Positions 1 through 6,702 of a DNA stretch of 14,055 nt are shown here, in pieces. The stretch covers positions 1 to 14,055 of the forward strand of contig CANRFX010000024.1 in assembly GCA_947629995.1 (NCBI GenBank). The letters run 5' to 3'. The stretch is from an uncultured Clostridia bacterium. GTDB lineage: Bacteria; Bacillota; Clostridia; TANB77; CAG-508. Each line of letters starts with the position of its first letter. Position 1 is the stretch's first letter. Below the pieces are notes generated by a model. The model was not told the origin of the DNA. It saw nothing but the letters and a program-made list of their open reading frames with translations, and did no database searches. Both the position numbers and the translations under genes were made by a program.

Positions 1-18
1 TAAAATTTTTTTCACAAA

Positions 19-88
19 AATTCCAGCGATTTCTCACTGGAATTCTTGTTTTCGGGTTCCTATTTTAGGACGCCCTCCTATTTTTATT
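19..88. terminator. Two adjacent hairpins, probable terminator(s) beyond the Panacea gene
   Basis: Hairpin A pairs AATTCCAG (19-26) with CTGGAATT (37-44) around a 10-nt loop. Read on the minus strand it is followed by a short T run, so it can end the Panacea operon transcript. Hairpin B pairs TCCTA (58-62) with TAGGA (66-70), plus GGG (54-56) with CCC (73-75). Read on the plus strand it is followed by a T-rich stretch, so it could end a transcript entering from the left. The stretch 1-132 has no convincing ORF. The pair could also be the 3' end of a structured RNA that I do not recognise. Confidence 0.45.
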
Positions 89-132
89 TCTTATTAATTT
101 ATTTTATAAATATCCATGTTCCTTGTAATGAT

Positions 133-882
133 TTATAACGTTTCAAACTGATGGTATTGCTTTATTACTTCAGGTTTTATCTCTGAATAGACTATCCATG
201 AACTTTTCGGAGTCATTGTCCATGGCGCATTTTCTTTATGTGTTAAATCTACTAATTGTGCTGCTGTTAACTGACCATATTTTTTTAGAGTATTATCAAT
301 ACTTACTATTTTTTCTGTGCCAGCTTCAGCAAATAATATCCTACTTTTTGCTGGCATTTCTGAAACATTTGCATCTATATCTTCTTTTTCTTCTGTTATT
401 GGTTTATAACCATATTTTTTATATTTTTTATATACGGTATCAATAATTGGTCCATACTTAAATGCATATATTTTATCTGTAAATAATTTTTTGTCTGTAT
501 CACATAAATAATCGGCATAGCATAAATATACTAATTTTTGTAATTTCAATTGTGTACATTTTATTTTAGATAGTATATATTTAGCTATATCAATTCCTTC
601 TAATTTTCTGTCTTTCTTAATTAACTTTATGAATTTATCAAGGCCATCAATAACTTCAACACCTTTAAAGAAATGATCTGTCATGCATACTGATTCCCAA
701 GTTGTATCCTCTGCTTGTATCATATGTGTTGAAATAGATACATCTTTTCCACATTCCGTTATAATTTTATCTAAGACTGTTTTTAGTTCCTCTTGGATAG
801 ATCCCTCATCAACAATAAAATGTAAAGCGATTCTCTTTCCTAATGAATATGAACTACTCATAAATATAAAATGTGTTATCAT
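133..882 (-). CDS. Panacea-domain (SocA-like/DUF4065, GepA-type) protein, candidate antitoxin
   Basis: The protein has 249 residues. Its C-terminal part carries the Panacea/SocA-like signature: LKLQKLVYLCYADYL at about 112-126, then FTDKIYAFKYGPIIDTVYKKYKKYG at about 134-158 (the conserved F-x-YGP segment), and a closing helix with LVDLTHKENAPW at about 210-221. Known Panacea proteins are antitoxins that neutralise very diverse toxins, or phage-associated GepA-like proteins; SocA itself is a proteolytic adaptor for its toxin. The first 95 or so residues are an extension I cannot assign and could carry the partner-specific part. The start at 882 has a strong site (AAAGGAGG, 9-nt spacing). The upstream gene ends 21 bp away and this ribosome binding site lies just after its stop, so the two are co-transcribed. 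Domain call fairly sure; antitoxin role inferred. Confidence 0.75.
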   Translation of the reverse strand: MITHFIFMSSSYSLGKRIALHFIVDEGSIQEELKTVLDKIITECGKDVSISTHMIQAEDTTWESVCMTDHFFKGVEVIDGLDKFIKLIKKDRKLEGIDIAKYILSKIKCTQLKLQKLVYLCYADYLCDTDKKLFTDKIYAFKYGPIIDTVYKKYKKYGYKPITEEKEDIDANVSEMPAKSRILFAEAGTEKIVSIDNTLKKYGQLTAAQLVDLTHKENAPWTMTPKSSWIVYSEIKPEVIKQYHQFETL

Positions 883-903
883 TATCTCTTACCTCCTTTA
901 TTT

Positions 904-1221
904 TCATTTTTCCATTTTACATAATCTAGTGTAAAAATTCATTTTTTCATCTAATCTTTCATCTAATTGGTTGTTTTGCCAGTTGTTATTTTTTTCTATT
1001 TCTTTTAATATTTCTTTCATTTGATTTTTTGATAAATATATTTTTACTAATTCTTCATCTTTAAAAAAATCTTTAGATTGTAATTTTATTTCTTCTCTCT
1101 TTGTAAACTTTGGTACTCTAAATTCTAAACATTCATTCATCTGCATATCATTAAAATATAATGCTAAACAAATTACCATTAAAATCAAAAAAGTACCAAA
1201 AATTACAAATTTTTTTTTCAT
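904..1221 (-). CDS. Small membrane-anchored hypothetical protein, possible toxin partner
   Basis: I do not recognise this 105-residue protein. It starts MKKK, followed by one hydrophobic segment at about residues 5-23, which predicts a single N-in transmembrane anchor or uncleaved signal. A cysteine lies within the segment, but the residues before it do not make a good lipobox. The rest is a hydrophilic, lysine/glutamate-rich domain of about 80 residues, probably helical. The start has an AAGGTGG site. It is the first gene of a two-gene operon with the Panacea protein, behind a good promoter. By position it could be the toxin of a Panacea pair, since some such toxins carry membrane segments, but nothing in the sequence itself shows toxicity. 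Confidence 0.6.
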   Translation of the reverse strand: MKKKFVIFGTFLILMVICLALYFNDMQMNECLEFRVPKFTKREEIKLQSKDFFKDEELVKIYLSKNQMKEILKEIEKNNNWQNNQLDERLDEKMNFYTRLCKMEK

Positions 1222-1319
1222 TATTTCACCACCTTAAAATTATTCCATTCAAATTGTATATCTATATTATATTCTTTCATTACTTTAAATTTCATGGAAT
1301 AATAAGCTAAGTTATATAG

Positions 1320-1370
1320 AGTATATCATATTTTAAATATTTTTTCAATATTTTTACGAATTTTTGTTCT
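1320..1370 (-). promoter_or_regulatory. Sigma-A-type promoter with upstream operator-like element for the 1221-133 operon
   Basis: On the minus strand a -35 TTGAAA (1343-1348) and a -10 TATACT (1320-1325) are separated by exactly 17 bp. Directly upstream of the -35 is AGAACAAAAATTCGTAAAA. The 49 bases at 1322-1370 match 13312-13360, upstream of the antirepressor gene in the integrated element, at 43 positions without gaps. The GAAC-N4-ATTC part is one base away from the Firmicute LexA pattern GAAC-N4-GTTC. Transcription would begin near 1313, about 90 nt before the first gene. Confidence 0.7.
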
Positions 1371-1400
1371 TAAAATTTGAATGTTTTGGATTTTTTCATT

Positions 1401-1427
1401 TTAAAAGAGCATATTTTTATATGCTCT
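1401..1427 (-). terminator. Rho-independent terminator after sigG
   Basis: AGAGCATAT (1406-1414) pairs perfectly with ATATGCTCT (1419-1427) around a 4-nt loop. On the minus strand the stem is followed directly by TTTT. It begins only a few bases after the sigG stop and closes the spoIIGA-sigE-sigG group. Confidence 0.8.
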
Positions 1428-1432
1428 ACTAA

Positions 1433-2209
1433 TTATTTATAAAATCTTTTGATATGCCCAATTGCACTTTTTTCCAATCTTGATACTTGTGCTTGTGAAA
1501 TACCAATTTCTTCTGCTACTTCCATTTGAGTTCTTCCATCAAAAAATCTTTTTGATATAATCATTCTTTCTTTTTCATTTAATTTTTGAAGTGCTCCTTC
1601 AATTGCCATTTTTTCTGTCCACATTTCATCTGTATTTTTACTATCTTTTACTTGATCCATAACATAAATACTCTCTGCTCCATCATTATACACTGGTTCT
1701 TGCAATGATACTGGATCTTGTATTGCATCAAAGCTAAAAGCAATTTCTTCTTTTTCCACTCCTAACTCTTTTGCTATTTCTTCTATTTTGGGTTCTCTAC
1801 TATGTTCTTTTATATATCTTTCTTTAAATTGTATTGCTTTATAAGCTAAATCTCTTACAGATCTACTAACTCTTATACTATTATTATCTCTCAAATATCT
1901 TTTTACTTCTCCTATAATCATTGGTACAGCATAGGTGCTAAATTGTACATTTTGGCTTAAGTCAAAATTATCAATTGCTTTAATTAGTCCTACACATCCT
2001 ACTTGAAATAAATCATCTGCAGATTCTCCTCTACCATAAAATCTTTGTATCACACTTAATACTAATCTTAAATTTCCATTAATAAATGTTGTTCTTGCTT
2101 CATTATCTCCTTGTTTTATTTTTATAAATAGTTCTTCTTTTTCTTTTTTACTAAGTAGTGGTAGTTTTGATGTATTGACGCCACAAATTTCTACTTTATT
2201 GTTTAACAA
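1433..2209 (-). CDS. sigG: RNA polymerase sporulation sigma factor SigG
   Basis: This is a sigma-70 family factor closely resembling B. subtilis sigma-G, the late forespore factor. The N-terminus carries the family signature NKVEICGV-TSKLP. Region 2 includes NGNLRLVLSVIQRF, DDLFQVGCVGLIKAIDNFDLS and FSTYAVPMIIGEVKRYLRDN; region 4 ends in the helix-turn-helix TQMEVAEEIGISQAQVSRLEK. I chose the TTG at 2209 because a strong AAAGGAGG lies at 2218-2225 with 8-nt spacing, and this start leaves 258 residues, close to the usual 260, with NKVEICGV at the extreme N-terminus as in relatives. The longer frame from another TTG at 2254 adds 15 residues without a ribosome binding site and would contain that site inside its coding sequence. 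It lies 68 bp after the repaired end of sigE and before a terminator. No clear dedicated forespore promoter is visible in the gap. Confidence 0.93.
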   Translation of the reverse strand: MLNNKVEICGVNTSKLPLLSKKEKEELFIKIKQGDNEARTTFINGNLRLVLSVIQRFYGRGESADDLFQVGCVGLIKAIDNFDLSQNVQFSTYAVPMIIGEVKRYLRDNNSIRVSRSVRDLAYKAIQFKERYIKEHSREPKIEEIAKELGVEKEEIAFSFDAIQDPVSLQEPVYNDGAESIYVMDQVKDSKNTDEMWTEKMAIEGALQKLNEKERMIISKRFFDGRTQMEVAEEIGISQAQVSRLEKSAIGHIKRFYK

Positions 2210-2277
2210 AAGAAAAACCTCCTTTGGAATACTTGATAACTTTAGTTTTTCCAAATTTGGTTTTTTTATGCTTTTTA

Positions 2278-3016
2278 CTATCCTATTTTACTAGAAATTT
2301 CTTTTTTCATTTTATTAATAATCTTTTTTTCTAGTCTTGATATATAGCTTTGAGAAATCCCGGAGTTCATCTGCTACTTCTTTTTGAGTTTTTTCTTTTC
2401 CGGTTTTAAATCCAAATCTCATCTCCATTATATTTTTTTCTCTGCTATTTAATTTATTAATAGAAGCTCTTAAAAGTGTTTTATCAACTTCATCTTCTAA
2501 ATTTCTTGAAGTTATATCTGCTTCTGTTCCTAAAATATCAGAAAGTAATAATTCATTCCCATCTCCATCTTTATTTAATGGTTCATCAATTGATACCTCA
2601 CCCTTTATTTTATTACTTTTTCGCAAATACATTAATATTTCATTTTCAATACATCTAGAAGCATAAGTTGCAAGTTTAATATTTTTATTTGAATTAAATG
2701 TATTTACACCTTTCATTAATCCGATTGTTCCAATTGATATTAAATCTTCTATTCCTATACCTGTATTTTCAAACTTTTTAGCAATATAAACTACTAATCT
2801 TAAATTTCTTTCTACTAATTTTTGTCTGACTTCTAAATTATTCTCTTTATCTAACCCCTCTATTAATTTTGCTTCTTCCTCTGGCGATAATGGAGGTGGA
2901 AGAGTCTGACTCCCAGCAATATAAAAAATAGGAAGATACTCTATTTCATTTTCTTCATTTATATATTTTGCACAAATAGTATTTATACCATTTTTTAAAA
3001 ATTCAAAAATTTTCAT
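2278..3016 (-). CDS. sigE: RNA polymerase sporulation sigma factor SigE (pro-sigma-E), with +1 frameshift in region 4.2
   Basis: This is the early mother-cell sigma factor, made as an inactive precursor and processed by SpoIIGA. The pro-sequence runs to about residue 40 with the conserved processing-site surroundings FYIAGSQTLPPPLS. Region 2 is intact (ERNLRLVVYIAKKFENTG, EDLISIGTIGL, NIKLATYASRCIENEILMYLRK), as is KTQKEVADEL of region 4. At 2359-2365 one extra base shifts the frame: as written the protein has 233 residues and ends in an unrelated tail, stopping at 2315. Removing one base restores GISQSYISRLEKKIINKMKK and a stop at 2278, giving about 245 residues, near the usual length of about 239. 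The lesion removes the helix that reads the -35 element, so the product as written should be inactive. It could be a sequencing error or real loss of sporulation. The start has AAAAGGAGAG. Confidence 0.9.
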
Positions 3017-3036
3017 TTTGTTTCACTCTCCTTTTA

Positions 3037-3110
3037 GATGTTTTTTGGGACGGGGTCAAAAAACACCCCTACCCGATTGGATGTTTTTTGACCCCGTCCC
3101 AAAAAACATC
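3037..3110. repeat. 29-bp perfect nested inverted repeat across the spoIIGA/sigE junction
   Basis: The arms 3037-3065 and 3082-3110 are exact reverse complements (29 of 29), separated by 16 bases. Each arm is itself palindromic: TGTTTTTTG (3039-3047) pairs with CAAAAAACA (3057-3065), and TGGATGTTTTTTG (3078-3090) with CAAAAAACATCCA (3100-3112), leaving GC-rich 9-nt centres. The DNA or RNA can therefore fold as one long hairpin or two short ones. The GC-rich cores stand out from the surroundings. One arm encodes the last residues and stop of spoIIGA; the other lies just before the sigE ribosome binding site. There is no second copy in the window and no T run after it on either strand, so it is not an ordinary terminator. 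It resembles a REP/MITE-type dispersed repeat. Confidence 0.9.
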
Positions 3111-3986
3111 CATTCCTATTAATGCTCGATATTCTCCTTTTTTTGTTAGTGATTTATTATATATTCCTATTATAATATTTTCTTTTTTTTCTTCTTTATC
3201 TTGATTTTTTATTTTTACGTATTCTGCTTTAATTCCTATTAACATACCATTTTGTTTTCCTAAAGAAGAAAAAGGGATTAATTTTAATTTTGATATATAT
3301 TTTTCTCTTATTTCTTCTGGAATATTACTAAAATCACCTCCTAACAGTTTATCTAAATTATTTAAAATTTCTTTTGGCACACTTTCATATAGGAGAGTAT
3401 GCTCTACAACTATTACAGGTGTATTACTAATTGGCTCTTTTAACATATTCCCTGTGTCTATCATAGCAATTGTTTTTATTATGTTTTGATTAATTTTTAT
3501 TTCTATTTCGCAAAACATATCTTTTTTTGTGATTTTAGATTTTACAATGGTAAATCCTGTTAAAATGATTATAAATGCAATTATCGCACCTAACAAAACT
3601 GTTTTTAATGGATATGTTCCTAAAAATAATCCATTTCTCATTAAGATTTCTTGTGGTTTTACTATATATATAAGTGCAAATGCCACTCCACCAAATAAAA
3701 ATGATGTTAAGTAAAATAATAAAAGATCTTTCCACATTTTTTTCATTGTTTGTGGATTAAATGCTATGTATACAATTAAAATTGATAATATTATTTTTAA
3801 TATAAAATTACTATATAATTCTAAAATCGAAAGATAAGATAAAATTGAATAGATTGCACCTAATAGACTTGCTAAAATTAGTCTTAGGTGTTTTATTTTT
3901 TCTTTTAATATGATTCCTGTTGCTAATAAAATAATGTAATTCATTATTAAGTTTTCTATTAACACAATATCAATATAAATAGTCAT
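3069..3986 (-). CDS. spoIIGA: Sporulation sigma-E factor processing peptidase SpoIIGA
   Basis: SpoIIGA is the membrane aspartic protease of the engulfing septum that cleaves pro-sigma-E, and sigE follows directly. The 305-residue product starts MTIYIDIVLIENLIMNYIILLATG, typical of the family. It has about five hydrophobic segments within residues 7-149 and then a soluble protease domain with the catalytic motif AMIDTGN (aspartate near residue 177) and PVIVVE after it. The length matches the family (about 309). The last residues, from about ALIGMDV onward, are encoded by one arm of an inverted repeat, which appears to have replaced the natural C-terminus. The start at 3986 has AGGTG with 9-nt spacing. 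The promoter just upstream has a 0A box. The downstream sigE carries a frameshift, so this protease may have no working substrate. Confidence 0.93.
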   Translation of the reverse strand: MTIYIDIVLIENLIMNYIILLATGIILKEKIKHLRLILASLLGAIYSILSYLSILELYSNFILKIILSILIVYIAFNPQTMKKMWKDLLLFYLTSFLFGGVAFALIYIVKPQEILMRNGLFLGTYPLKTVLLGAIIAFIIILTGFTIVKSKITKKDMFCEIEIKINQNIIKTIAMIDTGNMLKEPISNTPVIVVEHTLLYESVPKEILNNLDKLLGGDFSNIPEEIREKYISKLKLIPFSSLGKQNGMLIGIKAEYVKIKNQDKEEKKENIIIGIYNKSLTKKGEYRALIGMDVFWDGVKKHPIG

Positions 3987-4007
3987 ATCAGTTTCACCTG
4001 CATGACT

Positions 4008-4054
4008 ATTATAATTCTTTTATTTTAAAAATACTGTCTTTTCTTATTGTCGAA
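4008..4054 (-). promoter_or_regulatory. spoIIG-type promoter with a Spo0A box
   Basis: On the minus strand a perfect -10 TATAAT lies at 4008-4013, with the predicted start near 4001. The best -35-like hexamer, AAGACA, is about 21 bp upstream of it. Such abnormally long spacing is a known trait of the B. subtilis spoIIG promoter, which needs Spo0A-P for activation. A perfect 0A box, TGTCGAA, is at 4048-4054 on the plus strand, reading TTCGACA toward spoIIGA, just upstream of the -35-like site. The box is squeezed against the ftsZ terminator. The function is inferred from this agreement with the B. subtilis arrangement. Confidence 0.6.
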
Positions 4055-4055
4055 A

Positions 4056-4091
4056 AAAAGAAATAATCGATTTTATTCGATTATTTCTTTT
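4056..4091 (-). terminator. Rho-independent terminator after ftsZ
   Basis: AAAAGAAATAATCGA (4056-4070) pairs perfectly with TCGATTATTTCTTTT (4077-4091) around a 6-nt loop. On the minus strand more T residues follow. It sits only 8 bp after the ftsZ stop codon and separates division from sporulation transcription. The symmetric A/T ends could let it act in both directions. Confidence 0.85.
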
Positions 4092-4099
4092 GGTTTTTA

Positions 4100-5221
4100 T
4101 TATTTTTGTTTTTTCTTATTTCTTAAGAAAGGTGGTATATCTAAATCATTTTGTAATGGATTTACTTCTGAACTAGCTGGTATAGAATTGATTTTCTTTT
4201 CCCATGTTTTTGATACAATATTGTCTACACCAATGCTTGTGATTGGGTCTTCTTTTTCAAATCCTGTTGCAATAACTGTAATTTGAATTTCGTCATCCAT
4301 TGTTTCGTCTGTTACTGTACCAAATATAATATTTGCTTCTGGATCTACGCTTCTTTGTACTAATTCTGCTGCTGTATTAACTTCGTGTAATCCTAAACTA
4401 GATCCTCCTGTAATGTTTATAATAACTCCTTTTGCTCCTTCAATTGATGTTTCTAGTAATGGACTTTGAATTGCTTCTTTTGCAGCATCTTCTGCTCTGT
4501 TTTCTCCTGATGCTCTACCAACACCCATATGTGCCATTCCTTGGTCTAACATAATTGTTTTTACATCTGCAAAGTCTAAGTTTACAAGTCCTGGTATTGC
4601 AATTAAATCTGAAATACCTTGTACACCTTGTCTTAATACATCATCAGCCATTTTGAAAGCTTCTATGATAGATGTTTTTCTATCAATTATTTGTAATAGT
4701 TTATCATTTGGTATTACTACCAATGTATCTACTTTTCCTTTTAAACTCTCAATTCCTCTTTCTGCTTGTGATAATCTTTTCTTTCCTTCAAAAGTAAATG
4801 GTTTTGTAACAACACCAATTGTTAATATTCCCATTTCTTTTGCTATTGCAGCAACTATTGGCGCAGCTCCTGTACCTGTTCCTCCACCCATTCCAGCTGT
4901 AACGAAAGCCATATCTGCTCCTCTTAATACTTCTGAAATTTCTGATTTGCTTTCTTCTGCTGCTTGAGCACCAATATCAGGATTTGCCCCTGCTCCTAGT
5001 CCTCTTGTTATTTTTTCTCCAATTTGGATTTTAGTATTAGCTTTAGATCCTTGTAAAGCTTGTCTGTCTGTGTTTATTGCTATAAAATCAACACCTTTTA
5101 TTCCTGATTCTATCATTCTATTTACAGCGTTGTTTCCAGCACCTCCAACACCTATTACTTTAATGGTGGCTGTTCCATCCATCATAGTAATATTATTGTT
5201 ATCATCATTGTAATCCATCAT
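4100..5221 (-). CDS. ftsZ: Cell division protein FtsZ
   Basis: FtsZ is the tubulin-like GTPase that forms the cytokinetic ring. The 373-residue product has KVIGVGGAGNNAVNRM at about 21-36, the tubulin signature GGGTGTGAAP at about 112-121, the T7 synergy loop NLDFADVKTIM at about 214-224 with the catalytic aspartate, and a C-terminal conserved peptide DLDIPPFLRN that binds FtsA and other partners, ending in the basic tail KKKQK. Length and motifs are complete. The start at 5221 has GGGGAGG with 9-nt spacing; a second ATG follows immediately. It is the second gene after the ftsA promoter, 49 bp behind ftsA, and is followed by a strong terminator. Confidence 0.98.
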   Translation of the reverse strand: MMDYNDDNNNITMMDGTATIKVIGVGGAGNNAVNRMIESGIKGVDFIAINTDRQALQGSKANTKIQIGEKITRGLGAGANPDIGAQAAEESKSEISEVLRGADMAFVTAGMGGGTGTGAAPIVAAIAKEMGILTIGVVTKPFTFEGKKRLSQAERGIESLKGKVDTLVVIPNDKLLQIIDRKTSIIEAFKMADDVLRQGVQGISDLIAIPGLVNLDFADVKTIMLDQGMAHMGVGRASGENRAEDAAKEAIQSPLLETSIEGAKGVIINITGGSSLGLHEVNTAAELVQRSVDPEANIIFGTVTDETMDDEIQITVIATGFEKEDPITSIGVDNIVSKTWEKKINSIPASSEVNPLQNDLDIPPFLRNKKKQK

Positions 5222-5270
5222 TTAGTTTTTCCTCCCCACTATATTTATATTTTTAAAATTAATAACACTT

Positions 5271-6500
5271 TTATGAGTAAAAGAATTCTTTAATTCTTTC
5301 AACTACTGTTTTTAAGATATTTGTATCACTTTTTGTATCAATACTGCTTGATACTGTTTTTGTAAATGGTCTTGCTGCTATATATCTTACTAATGAATAA
5401 CTTGTTCTGTAAGCAGGTTTTACTGTACTAACTGCTCTTCCTGTTGATATTTTTACAGGTATATTTAAATTAATTTTTCCTGCTACGTCACTTTTGTTTA
5501 TATTAATAATTCCCTGCCCTGTTAAAATAACATTATTTATTTTTTGCTTAATTCCTTGATTTATAATGTCTTTATTAATAATAGAAAATATTTCTTCAAC
5601 TCTTGCTTCTATGATTTCAATTAATTCTGAACTTTTTATTGTTTTTGATATACTTTCATTTTTTAATGTATTTAGTGTTATTTCGTTGTCATTGTCTATA
5701 AATGATCTTAATGCTAATCCATACTGCCTTTTTAGTTTATCTGCTTCTTCTTCGGAAATGTTTAATACAAGCGCTATGTCGTTTGTTATATTGTCTCCTC
5801 CTAATGGTATAGAGTTTGTATAAATAAAACTATTTCCTTCGAATACTCCTATATCAGTATTTCCTGCCCCTATATCTAAAAGCATTACATTGTCTGTTAA
5901 TTCATTTTTGTCTAATATTAAATTTCTTTCTGCTAAAGTAATTGGTACAATTCCATCTATTTCTAATCCTGCTTTTCTGAAAACATTATTTAGTTGTCTA
6001 ACATAGTCTTTAGAAGCTAAAATAACTTGTGCACTTATTGTAAAACTTGAGCTTAAACTTCCTACAGGATCTGTTACAACGTTTCCATTGTCTAGCGTTA
6101 TTTTGTCTGGAACAATGTCTATTAGAGTTTTATTTTCTGGGATTTCTATATCTTTTACTTGCATAATGGCACTTTGTACATCTTTTATAGATATTCCGGA
6201 ATATTTGTCTTTTGCATCTTTGGTTATGCTGTTTTGTACGATTGTAACATATTTCCCAGGAATTGTTACATATGCTGAATTTATTTTTAAATTTGTTTCT
6301 TCTTCAGCATCTTTTATTGTTTTTGCAATGCTTAAACTAATTTCTTCTTCATTTATTATTTTGCTTTTCTTTAGCCCACTACATTTATATGAGGTACTAC
6401 ATATTATCTCAATTTGCCCAAAGTTATTAACTTCACCAACAACTGTACAAACCTTGCTTGTTCCTATGTCTATACCTACAATGATATCACCAATCGCCAA
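5271..6500 (-). CDS. ftsA: Cell division protein FtsA
   Basis: FtsA is the actin-fold ATPase that tethers FtsZ filaments to the membrane and recruits later divisome proteins. The 409-residue product shows phosphate-1 loop VGIDIGTSKVCTVVGEV (about 8-24), phosphate-2 loop LLDIGAGNTDIGVFEG (about 207-222) and the adenosine motif VILTGQG (about 324-330). The 1C subdomain typical of FtsA lies between about 85 and 165. The last 16 or so residues (ILKTVVERIKEFFYS) form an amphipathic membrane-targeting helix. The start is the TTG at 6500, chosen because GGAGG precedes it by 7 nt and the next residues lead straight into the nucleotide-binding motif. It is the first gene of an ftsA-ftsZ transcript under a consensus promoter with WalR-like boxes. 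Confidence 0.97.
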   Translation of the reverse strand: MAIGDIIVGIDIGTSKVCTVVGEVNNFGQIEIICSTSYKCSGLKKSKIINEEEISLSIAKTIKDAEEETNLKINSAYVTIPGKYVTIVQNSITKDAKDKYSGISIKDVQSAIMQVKDIEIPENKTLIDIVPDKITLDNGNVVTDPVGSLSSSFTISAQVILASKDYVRQLNNVFRKAGLEIDGIVPITLAERNLILDKNELTDNVMLLDIGAGNTDIGVFEGNSFIYTNSIPLGGDNITNDIALVLNISEEEADKLKRQYGLALRSFIDNDNEITLNTLKNESISKTIKSSELIEIIEARVEEIFSIINKDIINQGIKQKINNVILTGQGIININKSDVAGKINLNIPVKISTGRAVSTVKPAYRTSYSLVRYIAARPFTKTVSSSIDTKSDTNILKTVVERIKEFFYS

Positions 6501-6541
6501 GTTAATTCCTCCATTTTAAAGTAATAATTTTTCTAAATGTA

Positions 6542-6570
6542 TATATATTACATTTTGAGACAAATGTCAA
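6542..6570 (-). promoter_or_regulatory. Consensus housekeeping promoter of ftsA-ftsZ
   Basis: On the minus strand a perfect -35 TTGACA (6565-6570) is followed by a 17-bp spacer and a -10 TATATA (6542-6547). Transcription should begin near 6535, about 35 nt before the TTG start of ftsA. The preceding gene sbp ends in its own terminator, so ftsA-ftsZ is an independent unit. Confidence 0.8.
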
Positions 6571-6577
6571 TAGAATT

Positions 6578-6616
6578 TGTTATATTTTTGTAATATTTTT
6601 GTAATACTTTTGTAAC
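6578..6616 (+). promoter_or_regulatory. Four tandem WalR (YycF)-like boxes upstream of the ftsA promoter
   Basis: Hexamers TGTTAT (6578), TGTAAT (6589), TGTAAT (6600) and TGTAAC (6611) are spaced exactly 11 bases apart. All four fit the published WalR consensus TGT(A/T)A(A/T/C)-N5-TGT(A/T)A(A/T/C). The array begins 8 bp upstream of the ftsA -35. In B. subtilis the WalRK (YycFG) cell-wall two-component system is reported to act on the ftsAZ operon, which supports this reading. The minus-strand reading (TTACA units, 11-bp period) also resembles Pho-box repeats, so the regulator is not certain. Confidence 0.6.
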
Positions 6617-6654
6617 AAATGTTTTGTTTTGTCACCTATTAAAATAGACTCAAC

Positions 6655-6685
6655 AAAAAAAGAATTAAGCCTTCAAACTTAACTC
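6655..6685 (-). terminator. Rho-independent terminator after sbp
   Basis: GAATTAAG (6662-6669) pairs with CTTAACTC (6678-6685), with one G-T pair, around an 8-nt loop. On the minus strand seven T residues follow the stem. It lies 17 bp after the sbp stop and isolates the divIB-sbp transcript from ftsA-ftsZ. Confidence 0.8.
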
Positions 6686-6702
6686 TTTAATGTAAATATT
6701 TT

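Noticed and set aside
3535..3735. Second minus-strand frame inside spoIIGA
   Set aside because: It overlaps intact spoIIGA coding sequence in another frame and has no independent evidence.
5222..5270. Possible separate promoter for ftsZ between ftsA and ftsZ
   Set aside because: The 49-bp gap is AT-rich but has no -35/-10 pair with usable spacing.
6088..6519. Plus-strand open frame of about 143 codons opposite ftsA
   Set aside because: It lies antisense to a fully conserved ftsA and shows no family similarity.
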